Assembly (NCBI RefSeq): GCF_001522545.3
Contig: NC_031778.1
Span: 22,772,428 to 22,836,427, forward strand
Reading direction: 5' to 3'
Origin: Parus major
Lineage: Eukaryota; Chordata; Aves; Passeriformes; Paridae
Length of the DNA stretch: 64,000 nt
Shown here: piece after piece, positions 11,115 to 23,876 of the stretch
How the letters are laid out: the number at the start of each line of letters is the position of its first letter
How positions within the stretch are numbered: the first letter of the stretch is position 1
Made by a program: the position numbers and the translations under genes
Notes under the pieces: generated by a model
Seen by the model: only the letters and a program-made list of their open reading frames with translations
Database searches by the model: none
Told to the model about the DNA's origin: nothing

Positions 11115-13099
11115 AAAGACGTGTGGTCAGCTGTGACTAAAATCCTCATTCTTCAGCCCACAAATTACAAATTAATCTCCAGGGTTTTTGTTCTGAAAGT
11201 TTTACCTTCCCAAAAGGGAGAACAAAAAAAAAAAAATCACTTCTATAATATCACAGCCACACAACTACTGTAATATATTCCCCCAGAGAGATAAATTATT
11301 TCTTATCTTCACTAATGATACAAAAATGAAAAAAAAAGGGGGGAAAATCGGAGAATTTTGTCCAAATGAAATTAGGAAATCAAACACAGCAAGTAGAGAC
11401 ATTAGAGATGTGAATGAGAATGAACTCAAACGCTTCAAAATAACACAGCTTTGGGAAAAAAAATGATTGTGAGCACATTAATGGGAGGAAGGGAATGTAA
11501 ATGTGGATGTGCTGGAGCAGTGGAATTTTCCTGAGCTGGGGCAGCAAACACAAAGGCTCTGCCAGCAAAAGGGCACCAGGGCTCAGCTAAATGAGCCAAA
11601 ACCCAAAATGTTGGGCCACAGAAATGAAGTTTTCACATCTCCAGCCATTCTCAGGGTTCTGTTATTGGTTCTGCAGTTTGTGGCAGCTGTAAAAAATGAA
11701 CATAAACATCATTTGACTTGAAAACACAAACAGCAACGTGGAGGAATTCAGGATTCCTTTCACAAGCACAGAGTAATAAAGGATGGCATGGAGGGGGGAT
11801 TTGTGCACTGCATCTTTTGAGATAAGCACTGCTCCTTGATAAAAATCAGCTGACCACAGAGTAGCCAAATTTGCAGGATGTAGAAATAATTACAGAAAAT
11901 CACTTTTTTTTTTTGTGTGTCTACACATTGTTAGTCAGCTCCATAAAACAGAATTATTAATATTAAATAATATTAAAGCATTCTAACATTTAGGATTTGC
12001 TCCCACCTCAGTGCTTGTTTCCCTCAGCCTCCTTTGAGCCATCTCAGCCACGAGATTTGTCTCACTCCCTTTGAAGCCTCTGCAAAAAAATCACTTTTTG
12101 TTTCATCCCAAGGAGTTGCTGGGGCTGCCACAACTCAGTGTTGTGCTCATATTTGATTTATGGGATGGGAAATATTTCAGGAGACACAAGAAGCAACTTG
12201 TTGGTTGAAATTCAGCTCGTTGTGGGTTTGAGGCACCGGTGATTTGTGTTATTTGGAGGGACATCACTTGGATTCCTCTCCAAACAAGCTGGCAGCAGTG
12301 ATTATTCAACACAGCAGTGAAAATAGATATTTGCTGACACAGAAATAGATATGTTCATTAGAAAAGTCATCTAACAGAATGGTATTTTTTCACTCTGAGG
12401 GTTGGAGATTGAATATTAATTAAGGGCAGCGTCAGTCGTTGCTTCACTAGCAGCGAGATCAAGATTGTGGGAGAGGGTTAAAGAAACATAAAAATTTGGT
12501 AGATTTGAGTGAAAATCAAATTTTAAATCTCCTGGACAATCATCAGGCTCTGCCAGGCTTGACAGAAGGGCTGTGGAATTGCAAAAGGGAGAAATGGAAA
12601 TCTGAAATGAAATAAATTCTGCCCCAGCGCTCTCTGAGCTCCCACATTTACTCATTTACACATCTGTCCTCTCCTCGTTTGTCACTCGGTTTTATTGCAT
12701 TTATTGCAAATGTAAGGAAGGAAAATCAGCTGTGTTCTGGTTTATGGGTCAGAAATTTCCCTCAGAGCTCAGAAGAACCTTCAGCATGACCCCAAACGCT
12801 GCGTGATGATGATTTTAGCCACGGTTCAGTGAGCAAGGCTGAATTTCAGACATTTTGTGGGGATTTTTGTTAATAAACAGATCCCAACTGCGACAACATG
12901 AAACTCACAGCACTCATTAAAATGACAACTTCAAAGAGCAGCGTTTAACTGGCAATGGATTGGACCTTGGAGGTGGCCAAAAACTGGGCAGGAGCCTCCA
13001 ACAATGAAATCCTTCCCTGGGCCAGGCTGGGATTTGGGATGGGGAGGGCTGGGAGCTCATTGGGATGTGCAGTCCCTGTAATCTGACACAATCACACTA
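11115..13099. other. Unique sequence, no gene seen
   Basis: This is AT-leaning DNA with scattered A/T homopolymers. No exon with splice sites and no known repeat is recognised. A short G-rich stretch at about 13000-13050 is not clearly CR1. Confidence 0.45.
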
Positions 13100-13525
13100 A
13101 AGAATTTAAATCAATTTAAATCAATTTAAATAAATTTAAAATTACTTTTTAAATTATTAAATTAAAATTATGTTATAAATAGTATATTATTATATTTCAA
13201 TATAATTATATTATAATATAATACATTGTATTTAATTTATATATAATCTTTATATATATTTTAATAATCTTTATATATAAACATATATTTATATATAATT
13301 TATATGTAATTTGTATATAATCCATAAATAATTTACTATATATTACAACATATTTTAAAATAATTTAATTAGTTAATAATTTAATTGTTTATTAATATTT
13401 ATTATTAGAATTATATTATTATTATTAATAGAAATACTTACTAATTTAAAGAAATATTTTATATATGATATATAATATTTATAATATATTTTAATATAAC
13501 TAATATATAATATATAAAAAAAGGA
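13100..13525. repeat. TA-rich low-complexity island
   Basis: About 425 bases are almost pure A/T. It opens with a short 10-bp tandem ('AATTTAAATC' about three times at 13106-13136) and continues as irregular TATA/TTTATAT words that are self-complementary on many scales. It is probably an expanded AT microsatellite and a cruciform-prone region. Confidence 0.85.
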
Positions 13526-14089
13526 AAGATTTTCAAACTGCCCAAGGGGGAAGCCCCTCAATTCAAATCATTAAATACCTTAAAAGTCAAAAAATTCCAC
13601 TTTAATTTCATTTTTGACAGCACTGCTCCCAGCTGAGGGGGTCACATGCTTTTCAAAGCACCTGCAGGAATTTGGGATAAAACTGGGATTGCACTCGGAA
13701 ACAATGAGAATAGAAAATGAATAACTAAAATTTAGGTTTAGGTGGTTCCAAATTTGAAAGGTAACTCAGCAAATCACATTCCTCACTGTTAATTACCACA
13801 AAACACTGATTCAGGAGAAATCTGGAGATAAATATTATGAATATAAGCACTTTTCAAGATCCATAGCACAGCAAATCTCTGCATTTTCTGTACCTCATTA
13901 ATAATAAAAAATATTTTGGTGAGGCTCAGCTATTTATTTCAAGGGCTCTCCTTCCCTTTCTTAAATGTTTTATAAATATGCTAAAAAATAAATTTAAAAT
14001 AAACTAAATAAAGAAGAGAAGAATGGTTTGGTTTTTGCATGAACACAGAACCTAAAGAGTCACAAGGACATTGAGGAACAGTTGTAAAA
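13526..14089. other. Unique sequence, no gene seen
   Basis: AT-leaning DNA between two AT-rich islands. No gene or classified repeat is visible. Confidence 0.4.
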
Positions 14090-14245
14090 ATGAATATTTT
14101 TCAATATATAGAGGAATAAAATATGTTATATTGATATATATATATAATTATGTTATATATGTTGCATTATTAAAATATATAATAATAGACTATAATTAAT
14201 ATAATTTAATTAATATAACATAATACAATATAATAGGTCAATAGC
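14090..14245. repeat. TA-rich low-complexity island
   Basis: Irregular (TA)n and AATATAA words with alternating purine-pyrimidine runs such as 'TATATATATATAATTATG'. It is of the same type as the island at 13100-13525. Confidence 0.8.
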
Positions 14246-15476
14246 AGGGATTAAGAGAACAATGCAATTAAAATCTGCCCCTGATTAAATGTTTCATATA
14301 TATTAAAAATTCATACTTAAAAGTATATTTTTTATCAAATTGGAAGATCTGTCACCTAATCTTCCAAACATCAAGAGTAGACAAAGATAAAAGAAGAGAT
14401 TTAAATCAATTTTAGTATTATTTAGGTTCAGTGTTCGGTCAGATAAAATATAAAATCAAAATATTTGGCTTCAGTAAAGGGAATGAGGGACTGAAAGCAG
14501 TTTAAATAAAGGCCTGGAAAAATCAGAACCAATGTCTAAAAAAAGGAATCTGCAGAACTGAAAATTTAGGGAGGTAAATGAGAAAAATGAGGGGAAAAAG
14601 TGCAGGAAAAAGATTGGAAAAAGGACAGAGGGAAAATGTGGTTTCCAAGATTTATGCAAATACAGATAGAGGTGAAGCCAGCAACTTCAAAGCTGGAGGA
14701 AGAAACAAGGTGGGACAAATCCTGGAAGGTGGAAATTTACCTCTTGAAATCCAGTTGGTTTTGTGGCCTTATGTGATAATGAAACTTAATCCATTAAAAA
14801 TCAACAGTGGAAACCTTTTAAAGTATTCCTGGAAGGATTTCACCCTTCATTTCCAAATATTTCCAATGAGAATCTGGATTAATTTTTAATCACAGCTTAA
14901 TGAATTTCACATTCCAACAGCAGTTTTTCCTCTTTCTGCTGAGCAGCTCCTGGTGAAATCCCCCAAAACTGCAAACCCAGCCTGAACCTGGTTTTCCTGG
15001 TACTGGGAATATTTTCTTTGTGGTCTGGCTTGGAGTGATTGGAATCGTTTCTGTGGCCCTGGCAGAGCGAAGTGAGGCTAATTAGTTATTGGTGCTCACA
15101 CTAAATGATCTTGGGGAGGTGATAATTGCATCCAGGGCGTGTTAACTTCTGAAAACAGCCTGGAGGAGAGATGGATTCCATAGGAAATATTCCATTTGAA
15201 CCTTTCCCAGAGCTGATCCCTGCTTTGGTCCTTGCTGGGGTGCACCCTGCTTAAAAATCTCAATCCACTTACAAAGCTCCTCCATGCTTTGATTTCTTGG
15301 TGTCCTTAATGAAGCTAATTGTGTTTCTATATATTAAAATGCTTTCATGTATCTGAATAGAAATATGTGCTCCAGAATCATTTCTTGCTCCTCACAATGA
15401 GATCCTCAGTGGGCTCTGAATGAGGAAACAAAGCAGTGAGATTATCCCTGGGAGATTGGGAGGGATGGAGGGGATG
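14246..15476. other. Unique sequence, no gene seen
   Basis: A 103-codon + strand frame at 14578-14889 is Lys/Asn-rich, has no domain and lies in AT-rich DNA, so it is treated as chance. Nothing else is recognised before the minisatellite. Confidence 0.4.
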
Positions 15477-15541
15477 NNNNNNNNNNNNNNNNNNNNNNNN
15501 NNNNNNNNNNNNNNNNNNNNNNNNNNNNNNNNNNNNNNNNN
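15477..15541. other. Assembly gap (65 N)
   Basis: A run of 65 undetermined bases sits directly inside or next to a 9-bp tandem array, so the array is probably longer than shown and the gap size may be only an estimate. Confidence 0.99.
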
Positions 15542-15635
15542 GCAGGGGATGCAGGGGATGCAGGGGATGCAGGGGATGCAGGGGATGCAGGGGATGCAGG
15601 GGATGCAGGGGATGCAGGGGATGCAGGGGATGCAG
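15542..15635 (+). repeat. 9-bp minisatellite (GCAGGGGAT)n
   Basis: About 10 near-perfect head-to-tail copies of GCAGGGGAT follow the gap, and 'GGAGGGGATG' just before the gap is a diverged edge of the array. The unit length is a multiple of three, so several frames on both strands stay open through it. Those frames (Met-Gln-Gly, Gly-Cys-Arg or Pro-Ala-Ser type repeats) are by-products of the array and not genes. Confidence 0.95.
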
Positions 15636-16033
15636 GATTCTCCCTTGCACTGCCCAATCTTTGGCCAAGTCAAGCCTGGAGAGGAGCCCCAAGGACAGAT
15701 CTCACTCAGGGCTGCCTCACCCTGCCCAATTTACCCACAGGCTCCACCTCTGTGTGCTCAGAGAAATCAGATCAGCACAAATCCAGCAGGATCAGCTCTG
15801 CAAAAACAGGAATTTACATACAAAGTGTTCGAGCTGCTGCCACAAACATCTGGAGCTTCAGCCCTCGGCTGCCTCGCTTCCCAGGCAGAGCTGAAAGGAT
15901 TAAATCCAACTTTTGACAAGGATCAAAGTTGAACTTTAGTCTGCTCAGCCAGGGAGGGCAATCCCAAGGTGCTGCTCAGCTCCTGCAGGGTTATTTTAGA
16001 GTGGATACAGTGGCAAGAAACCTCCCTGCACTT
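15636..16033. other. Unique sequence, no gene seen
   Basis: The region just right of the minisatellite is moderately G+C-rich. The open frame through it depends on the tandem array for its upstream part. Confidence 0.4.
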
Positions 16034-16275
16034 GGAAACATATAATATATGTTTATTATAACATAACAAATGCTATATGTTTATTATAACATGAACAAAT
16101 ATTTATTATTCTTAATAATATAAATTATAAATATAAAATAAATTATAATATATAATATATATTTATATATTTATATTATAACTATAATAATATATTATGT
16201 TATAATATATAATTTATATATTAGAATTTGATATTATATTAATATATTATTTATTATTTTATTAAATGTTATTGG
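16034..16275. repeat. TA-rich low-complexity island
   Basis: About 240 bases of TA-rich DNA. The word 'ATATGTTTATTATAACAT' appears twice near its left edge (about 16045 and 16074), followed by irregular TATAATATAT text. Confidence 0.8.
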
Positions 16276-16872
16276 AAACAGCTTGCACAGCTTGAGAAAA
16301 TGGCTAAAAGAAACACACATTTTCCTTAAAATTGGGAATGAAGCAGGCACCAAGGATGTCACAGCTCAAGGGACATTTGGATAAAGCTCTCAGGCACAGG
16401 GTGGGGATGTTGGGGTGTTTGTGCAAGGCTCCATGAGCTTTGTGGGTCCCTCCAGCTCGGGATATTCCCGAATTCCCCAGGTTCAAAATGGTACTGCCCC
16501 CCTGAATTGAGGTGTAGGAGATAAATGCACAGCTCCATGCACATCCCTCAGCGAGCCAGGATATATATTTATTTAATCCTTATCTCCTGGAGTGACTTTT
16601 AATGACATTTTGAAGTGCTAAGGCTCTTGGAGGCTCAGATCCTTTCTTGGTCCCAGTGTTTCCCTGCAAGATACTCAACATCCCCTCTCTGCCAGGGCTC
16701 ACAAAGCAAACACTGCTGAGGCAAATGTTTGATGTAATTCTGTTTCAATTAGTTTGTTCTTGGCACCTTTACACGTTTATCTGCATCCAAACCTTCACGC
16801 TGCAGCAATTATTTACTTCATCTTCTAATTAGTAAGTGCTGAGCCTTGAGGAACTGGTGCAGTCTCTGCTTT
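16276..16872. other. Unique sequence, no gene seen
   Basis: No exon, RNA gene or known repeat is recognised. Confidence 0.4.
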
Positions 16873-16990
16873 GAGAGAGCTGGGAACGTTCACCTGGAGA
16901 AGAGAAGGTTCCAAGGAGGCTTTAGAGCCCCTTCCAGTGCCTAAAAGGGCTCCAAGAGAGCTGGAGAGGGACATTGGAAAAGGGCCTGGA
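16873..16990 (+). mobile_element. CR1 LINE fragment, sense
   Basis: 'GAGAGCTGGGAACGTTCACC', 'TGGAGAAGAGAAGGTTCCAA', 'GGAGGCTTTAGAGCCCCTTC', 'CAGTGCCTAAAAGGGCTCCA', and 'AGAGCTGGAGAGGGACATTG' follow the CR1 order. Both ends are truncated. Confidence 0.75.
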
Positions 16991-19900
16991 ATGTGCTTTC
17001 AGCTTCCCTACCAAGGCAAAGGCTTGAGAGAGCCCAAAATTCTTCATCCCCTCAGGTTCAATAATAACAAAGAGAGCTGGTGTTCCAGTGAAAAAATCTC
17101 AGCCACAGTAAGTACTTCTGCTTCAAAAATAAAGCCTTAAATGACTTCCCAGAGCTTTTTTCCCCACAGAAAATGTTTGTCTTAGCCCACCTCCCTGAAA
17201 AATTAATAAATCCTCCCAAATCAACACTGGAAACATCCAAGCTCCAGCCCCATCTCCTCTCCACTCCTGACAAGCAACACAGCCCCCAGCCAGGGATGGG
17301 ATCACTTCAGTTTTTGCCCATCACTTTCTTCTCTAAAGAGTTTCAAGTTTTGAGGAAATAGAGGCACTTTCAAAAGGACAAAGTGCTCGTCCTGCTGTGG
17401 GGTGAAGCTTTCTCTCCACCCTTGGTGGCTTTGCTGCTGAGAGGGCTTTGGTGTTTTGCTTAGGCAGGAGCCAAATGAAACAAAAGTGACAGCAGCACCT
17501 TGTTTCAGCAGGGGAAACTCCACATGGACCTCTTTACTACTCTATTCTTCAAGATCTGATTTTATTCTTGAAAGAGCTGATAAATTCCCAGCTAACTGAA
17601 TATCTCATCTGCCCATAAAGTCAGCTTTCAACACCAAAGGGAATCCAGTCTGTGTCCTGAGTGCTGCAGCCTAAACACAGAACCTGCAAAGGTGTGTGGG
17701 GAAGACAATTATTTTCCTCTTGCAAGCTGATTTATATTATAATTCAAAATGCAAACACAATAATTCCAGCACTCTTTCTTCCAGAGGAAATACAGATAAC
17801 AAGATAACGCAGGGAGGATTCATTTCCTACAAGCTGCCTTTGTGTTGTTTATTGAGCTAAATAAACATGAGGGATGTGTGATAATCACAAAGCATCTTCC
17901 TGTGGCAAGATAACTGATAGTGCTGGGGGGTTTGCTTTAGTTTTAAAACGGGGATTAGAGAAAAATAAGAAAAACAGGACAAAACCCAACGTGGAATTGT
18001 TCCTTAATTTGGCAGCACAGAAGTTTCCCCAGCAGTTTTGCAGGGCAGGCTGTGCCCAGGTGCCTCTCAGCAGAGATTAAATCTGTGTTTCTCAATTTGG
18101 GCTTGCTCAGAGCTGTGGCTGATAATTTACCTTTAATTGTTATTCCTGCCACCCTCTGCCTATCAGCTGTTAATGTGTTTCCACAATTAATTAGCCATTA
18201 GTGAAGTCCCTACTGTAACCAGCCTGTGTCCCCAGGGATTCCCGACTGGAAATCCACCATTTCCAGTGGGATTTGCTGAGCTCTGCAGGCTCCAAACCTG
18301 TGTGACCAGAGGGCTGCAGAAGGCCAGATGTGAAGGCAATCCTCAGACATTCCTGTTAGAAAATCCCAGTAAAACCAGTGCTGCTGGATCCCTTTGGATC
18401 CCCAGCATCCAGACTTTGTTTCCTTCCACCTCCCGCTCCCCTGGCGTGGAGACAGAAGGGTTTGGGGCTGGAGGTTGCTCTGAGCTGGATGATGATTTTC
18501 TTGTCTTTCTCAATGCTCCAAGATGCAATTCCCAACTCAGCCCAGGAATAAAGCAGGGATTTTCCATCCTGGAAATCCCTGCCCCTGGGATTGTTCCCCA
18601 GCAGCAGAGGTCTGTTTAGACATGACCAGATTATGGCCCTGTTTCCTGTGGGAGCAACCAGCAATTTGCAATGGAAATAGCTTCCAGTTTGCTAAAACAT
18701 TGCCTGTCTCCCTTTAAAGTCACCTTCTGCCTCAGCTGGAATCCTCTGATTCCAAAAGATGCTGGAAAATTAAGGATATTGTCCTGTGACTTTCTATGAC
18801 CCCAGCAAGGAAACACTCCTATTAAATAATCCAAACATTCCTGCAATCCTCAAAAAAAAACCCCAAAGACTCAATGTTTCCCAGCTCTGAAGTGCTGGAG
18901 ATCTTCAGTGTTTTGCAGGAAAAGCAGCAAATATTTGCAGGCCAAGGATCTTTCTGCGAGCCCAAAATGAATAAATTGGGATTGATAATCTCAATTTGGG
19001 AGCAGAGCTGCCACCACCAACCTCCCGTGACAACCTGAGGCACCACTGGACTACTGGAATAATGATGGAACTCCTTGGAGAGGATTCCCAAGAGCCTGGT
19101 GGAATTCCAGTGGAATTTGGAGCTTGGAGGAAATAAATGTCTGTCTTTGTGGAAATTGGGACACGCTCAGAGGTGACTCCCCCAAAGCTGAGATACCCTT
19201 CAGGCATCCAAACCCTGAGTGGGGAATTTCCACCCTCTCAGATGGTTCCTGAGTGCCTTGGCAGCAAATCCCAGGGGTCAATAGGACACCCTGGTGCCCA
19301 TTAGATGGAAAACTCCTCTTAGCAGACCAGGCACAAACACAAATCAACATCATATTTTTATTTTCTTTTTCCTGGTCTTGACCATGTCTGTAACACATCT
19401 GGAGAAAAGCACAATTCCATCCTCAAATGTGTTACAAAATTAAGATATTTCCCCTAATGTGGAAAATGCCATTTCTGAGGAGAGAGGATAAAACAGGAAT
19501 ACAGGAGGAATTACAAGCAGGGGTTTTGGTACCTGTTTCCCTGTCAGCCTGGCAGGGAAATGAGCTCTGTAAAGCTGATGCTGAAGAGAAAGGTCACTGT
19601 GCAGGGTACACACAAGGCTACTCCTGGAACATAATCATCAAGCAAAAATTCTGAGCAGCTACAGCTGCAACTGGCATCTCACAGCTGCTTTGCAGTAACA
19701 TTTTTCTCCATTTTCACTACATTTCCTGGAGAAGGGCTTATAAATACTACAGCAGGACTGAGAAATAATTATCCATTCTTTCCACGAGTGTCCATAAATA
19801 TTCTGCTGCTCTGTTTGGGACTGAAGCATGGCCTGACCTATAGCAGAGCTCAGCAGAGACTGGGAGAGGAGATGTTTATTATTTTCCTGCTGACTCCCAG

Positions 19901-21167
19901 CTGTGGGATCAATGCAAGGAGAAAAACCTTCCTGGCTGGCCCTTGCCCTCCTCATGCACGGACAGGAGCAGACAATTCCAGCATTTCCACATCTATCAGC
20001 ACCCTCAGAGATCTGACACGAGCCCTCAAGCAGAGTTTTCTCCCTCATGGTGTGTTCTTTGGGCACTGCAAAGGTTTGGTTTGCACAGCAGCTCACGCCT
20101 CAGGTTGAGCCTTCTTCACCTGAGCTCCCAAAACCAGCAGAGGTGACAGAGGAGACAAAGCCCTTGCAGAGGGAACACTTGGAAAGGAAAAAATCAGATT
20201 TTTTTTCTGTATTGAATGTTATTGTCAATAATGTGTGAGCTGCTGCGTGACACGAAAACAAACAGAATTTAACATCTCCCTTTTAATTGCTCATCAACCC
20301 TTTAAAATACACTCAAGGCTCATTTTTTACACACTTGCATGCAGCTGGTTTAGCTTTAGAAAACTCCTTTTCAACATTTCTGGATGACCTGAAATTTCCA
20401 AGAATGCCAGGAACTCCAAATACCTTTTCCAGAAGGTGGCAGCTGCCCTGACCCTCTGCAGCACCTGGATTTTGGTGTTTTTCTGGAACATTCTCCTCTG
20501 CTGGACTGATTTACTCCCTCTATTGAGTAGGAAGCTTTAAAGCTGACATTTCTAATTGTTTCAGCTCTGTTTACTCAGAGGTGTTTAACACCAGCAGTGT
20601 TTTCTGACCAGGCCCTTTGGAGCTCTCTCACAGAGGAGAGTTTGCTACAGTGAAAAGAAACAAGCCCCAGAACTCCTGTTAGAAACTGAGGTGCTCAGAA
20701 TGAACCTTTCATTCAAGAAGAACCAGAACTGACTTAACTGGAGCCAGCTCCTCGCTGATGGAAGGGAAAGAGGGGGATTTTTGTTCCTTGGGGAATGAGC
20801 AGCTCTGAGGAGCACAAAGCCAACCTTGGCAGAGCCACCACCTCGTAGTGAGAGGCACAAGGGATTTATTGAGTCCAGAGGCTCTGGAAACAATCAGATT
20901 CCAGCTGGGCCAGGAGAGTGAGGGACCAGGAAGGTGTGGGAATCACTGCATGGATTTTCAGGCATTCTCAACAAGGCCTGGTGTAAAACAAAGCCGTGTT
21001 TATGTTCTGTAGCAAAGGGTGAGCAGCAAACACTGCTCAGTCAGGGCTGGAAATCATCCAGCACCGTTCCTGCCTCCCTGGCCACCTCCAGCTCTGGACT
21101 TATCCTGCAATTTACCTGCTTGAAGTTCTCATCCTGGAAACTTCAATAAGTCTTTTTTATCCCCCAT
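16991..21167. other. Long unique stretch, no gene seen
   Basis: About 4.2 kb without a recognisable gene or classified repeat. Reading frames of 100-145 codons near 18266-18664, 19051-19398 and 19659-20108 are paired with open frames on the opposite strand, have no known domain and lack clear splice context. A small perfect hairpin (CTGGAAAT, loop CCACC, ATTTCCAG) lies near 18246-18266. Confidence 0.45.
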
Positions 21168-21290
21168 AGAAGGGTTTGGGTTGGAAGAGATCTTAAAGCC
21201 CACTCAATTCCACCCTGCCATGGCTGGAATTCCATCCAGTCCCAGGCTGCTCCAAGCCCCGTCCAACCCAGCCTTGGGCACTGCCAGGGA
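21168..21290 (-). mobile_element. CR1 LINE 3' part, antisense
   Basis: 'GGGTTTGGGTTGGAAGAGAT', 'CTTAAAGCCCACTCAATTCC', 'CCAGGCTGCTCCAAGCCCCG', and 'CCTTGGGCACTGCCAGGGAA' match the complement of the CR1 3' region. The copy is short and 5'-truncated. Confidence 0.85.
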
Positions 21291-22362
21291 AATATTTTTG
21301 CTCTAAATGAGATTATTTTAATTTTCTCTGCCCAAGCCAGGAGCAACAGCAGCAGCACAACCTGCAAAGCTGAGCTGCACTATCCAAATAACACCCAAAT
21401 ATTTGCCTGCCCATTTTTGTCTCACATACAAAGTAAACTTCCATTTTTATTGCAGCTGTGCTCTCTCACTGAAACACAACTTTACGAAACATTCCTTGTT
21501 GAGACACTTAACTTCAGCTCCTCTTTTTTCAGGTCACTTTTTCAGGCCATTTCCCTTTGTAGTAAGATCTCCCAGCCAAACCTCCCTATTGATTGATGGA
21601 TGGGAGACTTCTCTCCAAGTCAATAATAGCCCAGAGCAGGAATCAGCAGCTCTTTGCTGTTATTTATCCATAAAGAGCTTTATTGAGCTAAACTGGTGTT
21701 CAGTTTAGCCTCTCACGGTTTATCATTTTATTTTTCTACCAATTGTCCTTCTTAACTCTGTTGGAATCTGCTGCCAGCTAAATCAGGCCAGAGAAAGCTT
21801 AACAAGTGAATGACAACCATAATTCAGTGTTTACTGCTTCAAACCCTGATCTTGCCATTCTAGCAGCAAAATTCCTGAGATATTTAGAAATTAGTTTTTC
21901 TTGCAAGAAGCAATATGCAAGGAATAATGAAAGGAGTGGATTAAAGGGAGCAGGGAATTTATGATGTGCCCAGCAGAAATCTATCAGCTGTGATTGGGGT
22001 ACAAATATCATTTCATACCATGCTGCACAGTTTCTCCCCAACTTCATCAATTGCCTCCCATGACAATGTAATATTGAAAGAAATAAACAGAGCTAAATCA
22101 CTGAAGAGATGATTATTTGTTCATTACTTAAGACTGTGTGCTTCAATTGGCAAAAAATAAGACTAAAAGCAAATATTCGCTGCTTTGGCTCACTAATTAA
22201 CTCTGCATCTTAGCTGGCATTTTGTTATTGCTCTACCTCAGAATCCTAGAATTAGAGGTATAAAAAAAATAACTGGACTTGGAGGGTTATGCTTTTATCA
22301 GTTCCTTGTAGAATTGTTGGTTTCTGGGATATTTCTCCCCTTTTTCCAGTCTTGGTAGTGAT
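21291..22362. other. Unique sequence, no gene seen
   Basis: No exon-like or repeat-like structure is recognised in this ~1.1 kb. Confidence 0.4.
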
Positions 22363-22517
22363 TCACAAGCTAAAAATTCCCCCTTTTATTTTCTTCCTAA
22401 GATTGCACTGTGCTTTCACTTATTCTTGATTTTAATATATGTAATAACGTTTAGATAGAATTATAAAGGTTATTGTGATGAATAATCATGATCCACAACT
22501 AAAAAACTCCAAAATGG
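22363..22517 (+). repeat. ~154-bp direct repeat, copy 1
   Basis: It matches 23877-24029 from 'TCACAAGCTAAAAATTCCC' through 'GTGATGAATAATCATGATCC' to 'AACTCCAAAATGG'. Over the right-hand ~125 bp there are about 10 differences. The left part differs mainly by a T-run and a small indel. Similarity stops sharply at both edges, so this behaves as a discrete element. The family is not recognised. Confidence 0.8.
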
Positions 22518-23876
22518 TGTGAAACTGTGGCAGTTCTCTGTGTTTAGGAGCCAAAGTGCTCAGATTCCCACATTTCCATGCCAAGAGTGAGCCAAATAAC
22601 TTTTGTAGAAAACCCCAAACCTTCCCCAAAAGATGAATTTTCCACCCTTAAAAGGTTGCCCCTCAATTTTACCATACATTTCAAAGACTTCAAAAACCTT
22701 GCCAGTGTTGCAAACACTTCCAAACCTGTGCCCAGAACAACTCTTTGCTCTTAAAAGCTGCCAGGGATTTAAAAATTTTGGTGTGTCTCAATCTCAAACC
22801 CTTCCTGGGGCAGAGGTAACACTGAGAATTTTTAAAAAGGGTGCAAAAACCACTTTTTTAAATTACTGGTGCACCCCCTGCCCTCAGGAGAGTTTTTGCT
22901 GCTGTCAGTCCGTGTTTGGTGATCCTGGCAGTTTAAATCCTAAAACCAGCGTGATTTCTCCTCTGCATTGTGACTTTCAGTAACAAATCCTGATCTCATT
23001 ATCACCATGAATATCATATAATCCCCTTTTTTATCCTTCTGAGCCCTTGGTTTTAGGGTTCTCTGTCGGTGCAAAGCCCCCAGGTGTTAATTGCACATTG
23101 TGGGGGATCACCCTTGCAGCTCATCCCATGTTACCTTCCCACTCAATTCCATGTTCCCATCCCAAGGCATCAGCAGGAGCAGCTGATAAAGCTTCCCTGC
23201 ACTGTTAATTGTTTTGTAGGATCTGCTATTCCTATTAATTGTCCAAGCTGCTCTCTTCCCAGACATTTCTCTCCCCTGGGAGCAGGGAGAGGCTTCCAGA
23301 GAAGCTGCCCCATCCCTGAAAATATTCAGGGGAAAGCTGGACAAGTCTTGGGGATTACCCCTGCACAAAGGCATTCCTATTTATTTATTTAAAACATTAA
23401 AATATCCAAACAGTGGGATTGGAGCTGTCTATTCCCAACAAAAACGTGTCCAAGGCACAGGGAACGAGCAATGCCAGGCTGGTTGCAAAGTCTATATTTC
23501 ATTTTCTGCTCTCCGTCGAGTCTCGGCGGTTCCTGCGGTGAATAATTGGCTGCACCTTGTAAAACACGAAGTGAAACATGTACAGAGAGTCTGTTCTGTC
23601 CACCCAGATGTGTCTGTGGAATAATAAAGACCTAAAGATTGCAGTTGGCCTTGGCAGACTCCAAAATCCAGGCTTGTAAAGACACTGGGATCATCTTTAT
23701 GGATTCATCCGGGTAGGAAAATATAATTCAAGGATGGAGACACCAAGACCTGTCTGTGCTGACAGCCTCAGACCTGGGATCCACTCTCAATTTAACAAGC
23801 CAATTAAGGAAAATTAACAGAATTATAGCCTGATTCAGTGTCCAGAAGGGGAAAATCCCAAAGGGATAAACACAAC
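22518..23876. other. Unique sequence between the two direct-repeat copies
   Basis: No gene is seen. The block 23500-23650 contains several CpGs and words such as CGTCGAGTCTCGGCGG and GTGAATAATTGGCTGCACC in otherwise CpG-poor DNA, which could reflect a conserved element. Confidence 0.35.

Noticed and set aside
15392..15932. Frames with Met-Gln-Gly or Pro-Ala-Ser repeats
   Set aside because: They are created by a 9-bp tandem array and cross an assembly gap.
17095..17110. Donor-like CACA|GTAAGTAC
   Set aside because: No convincing acceptor or coding-like stretch precedes it.
19659..20096. 145-codon Cys-rich minus-strand frame
   Set aside because: No recognised domain, a 106-codon + strand frame overlaps it, and there is no signal or splice context.
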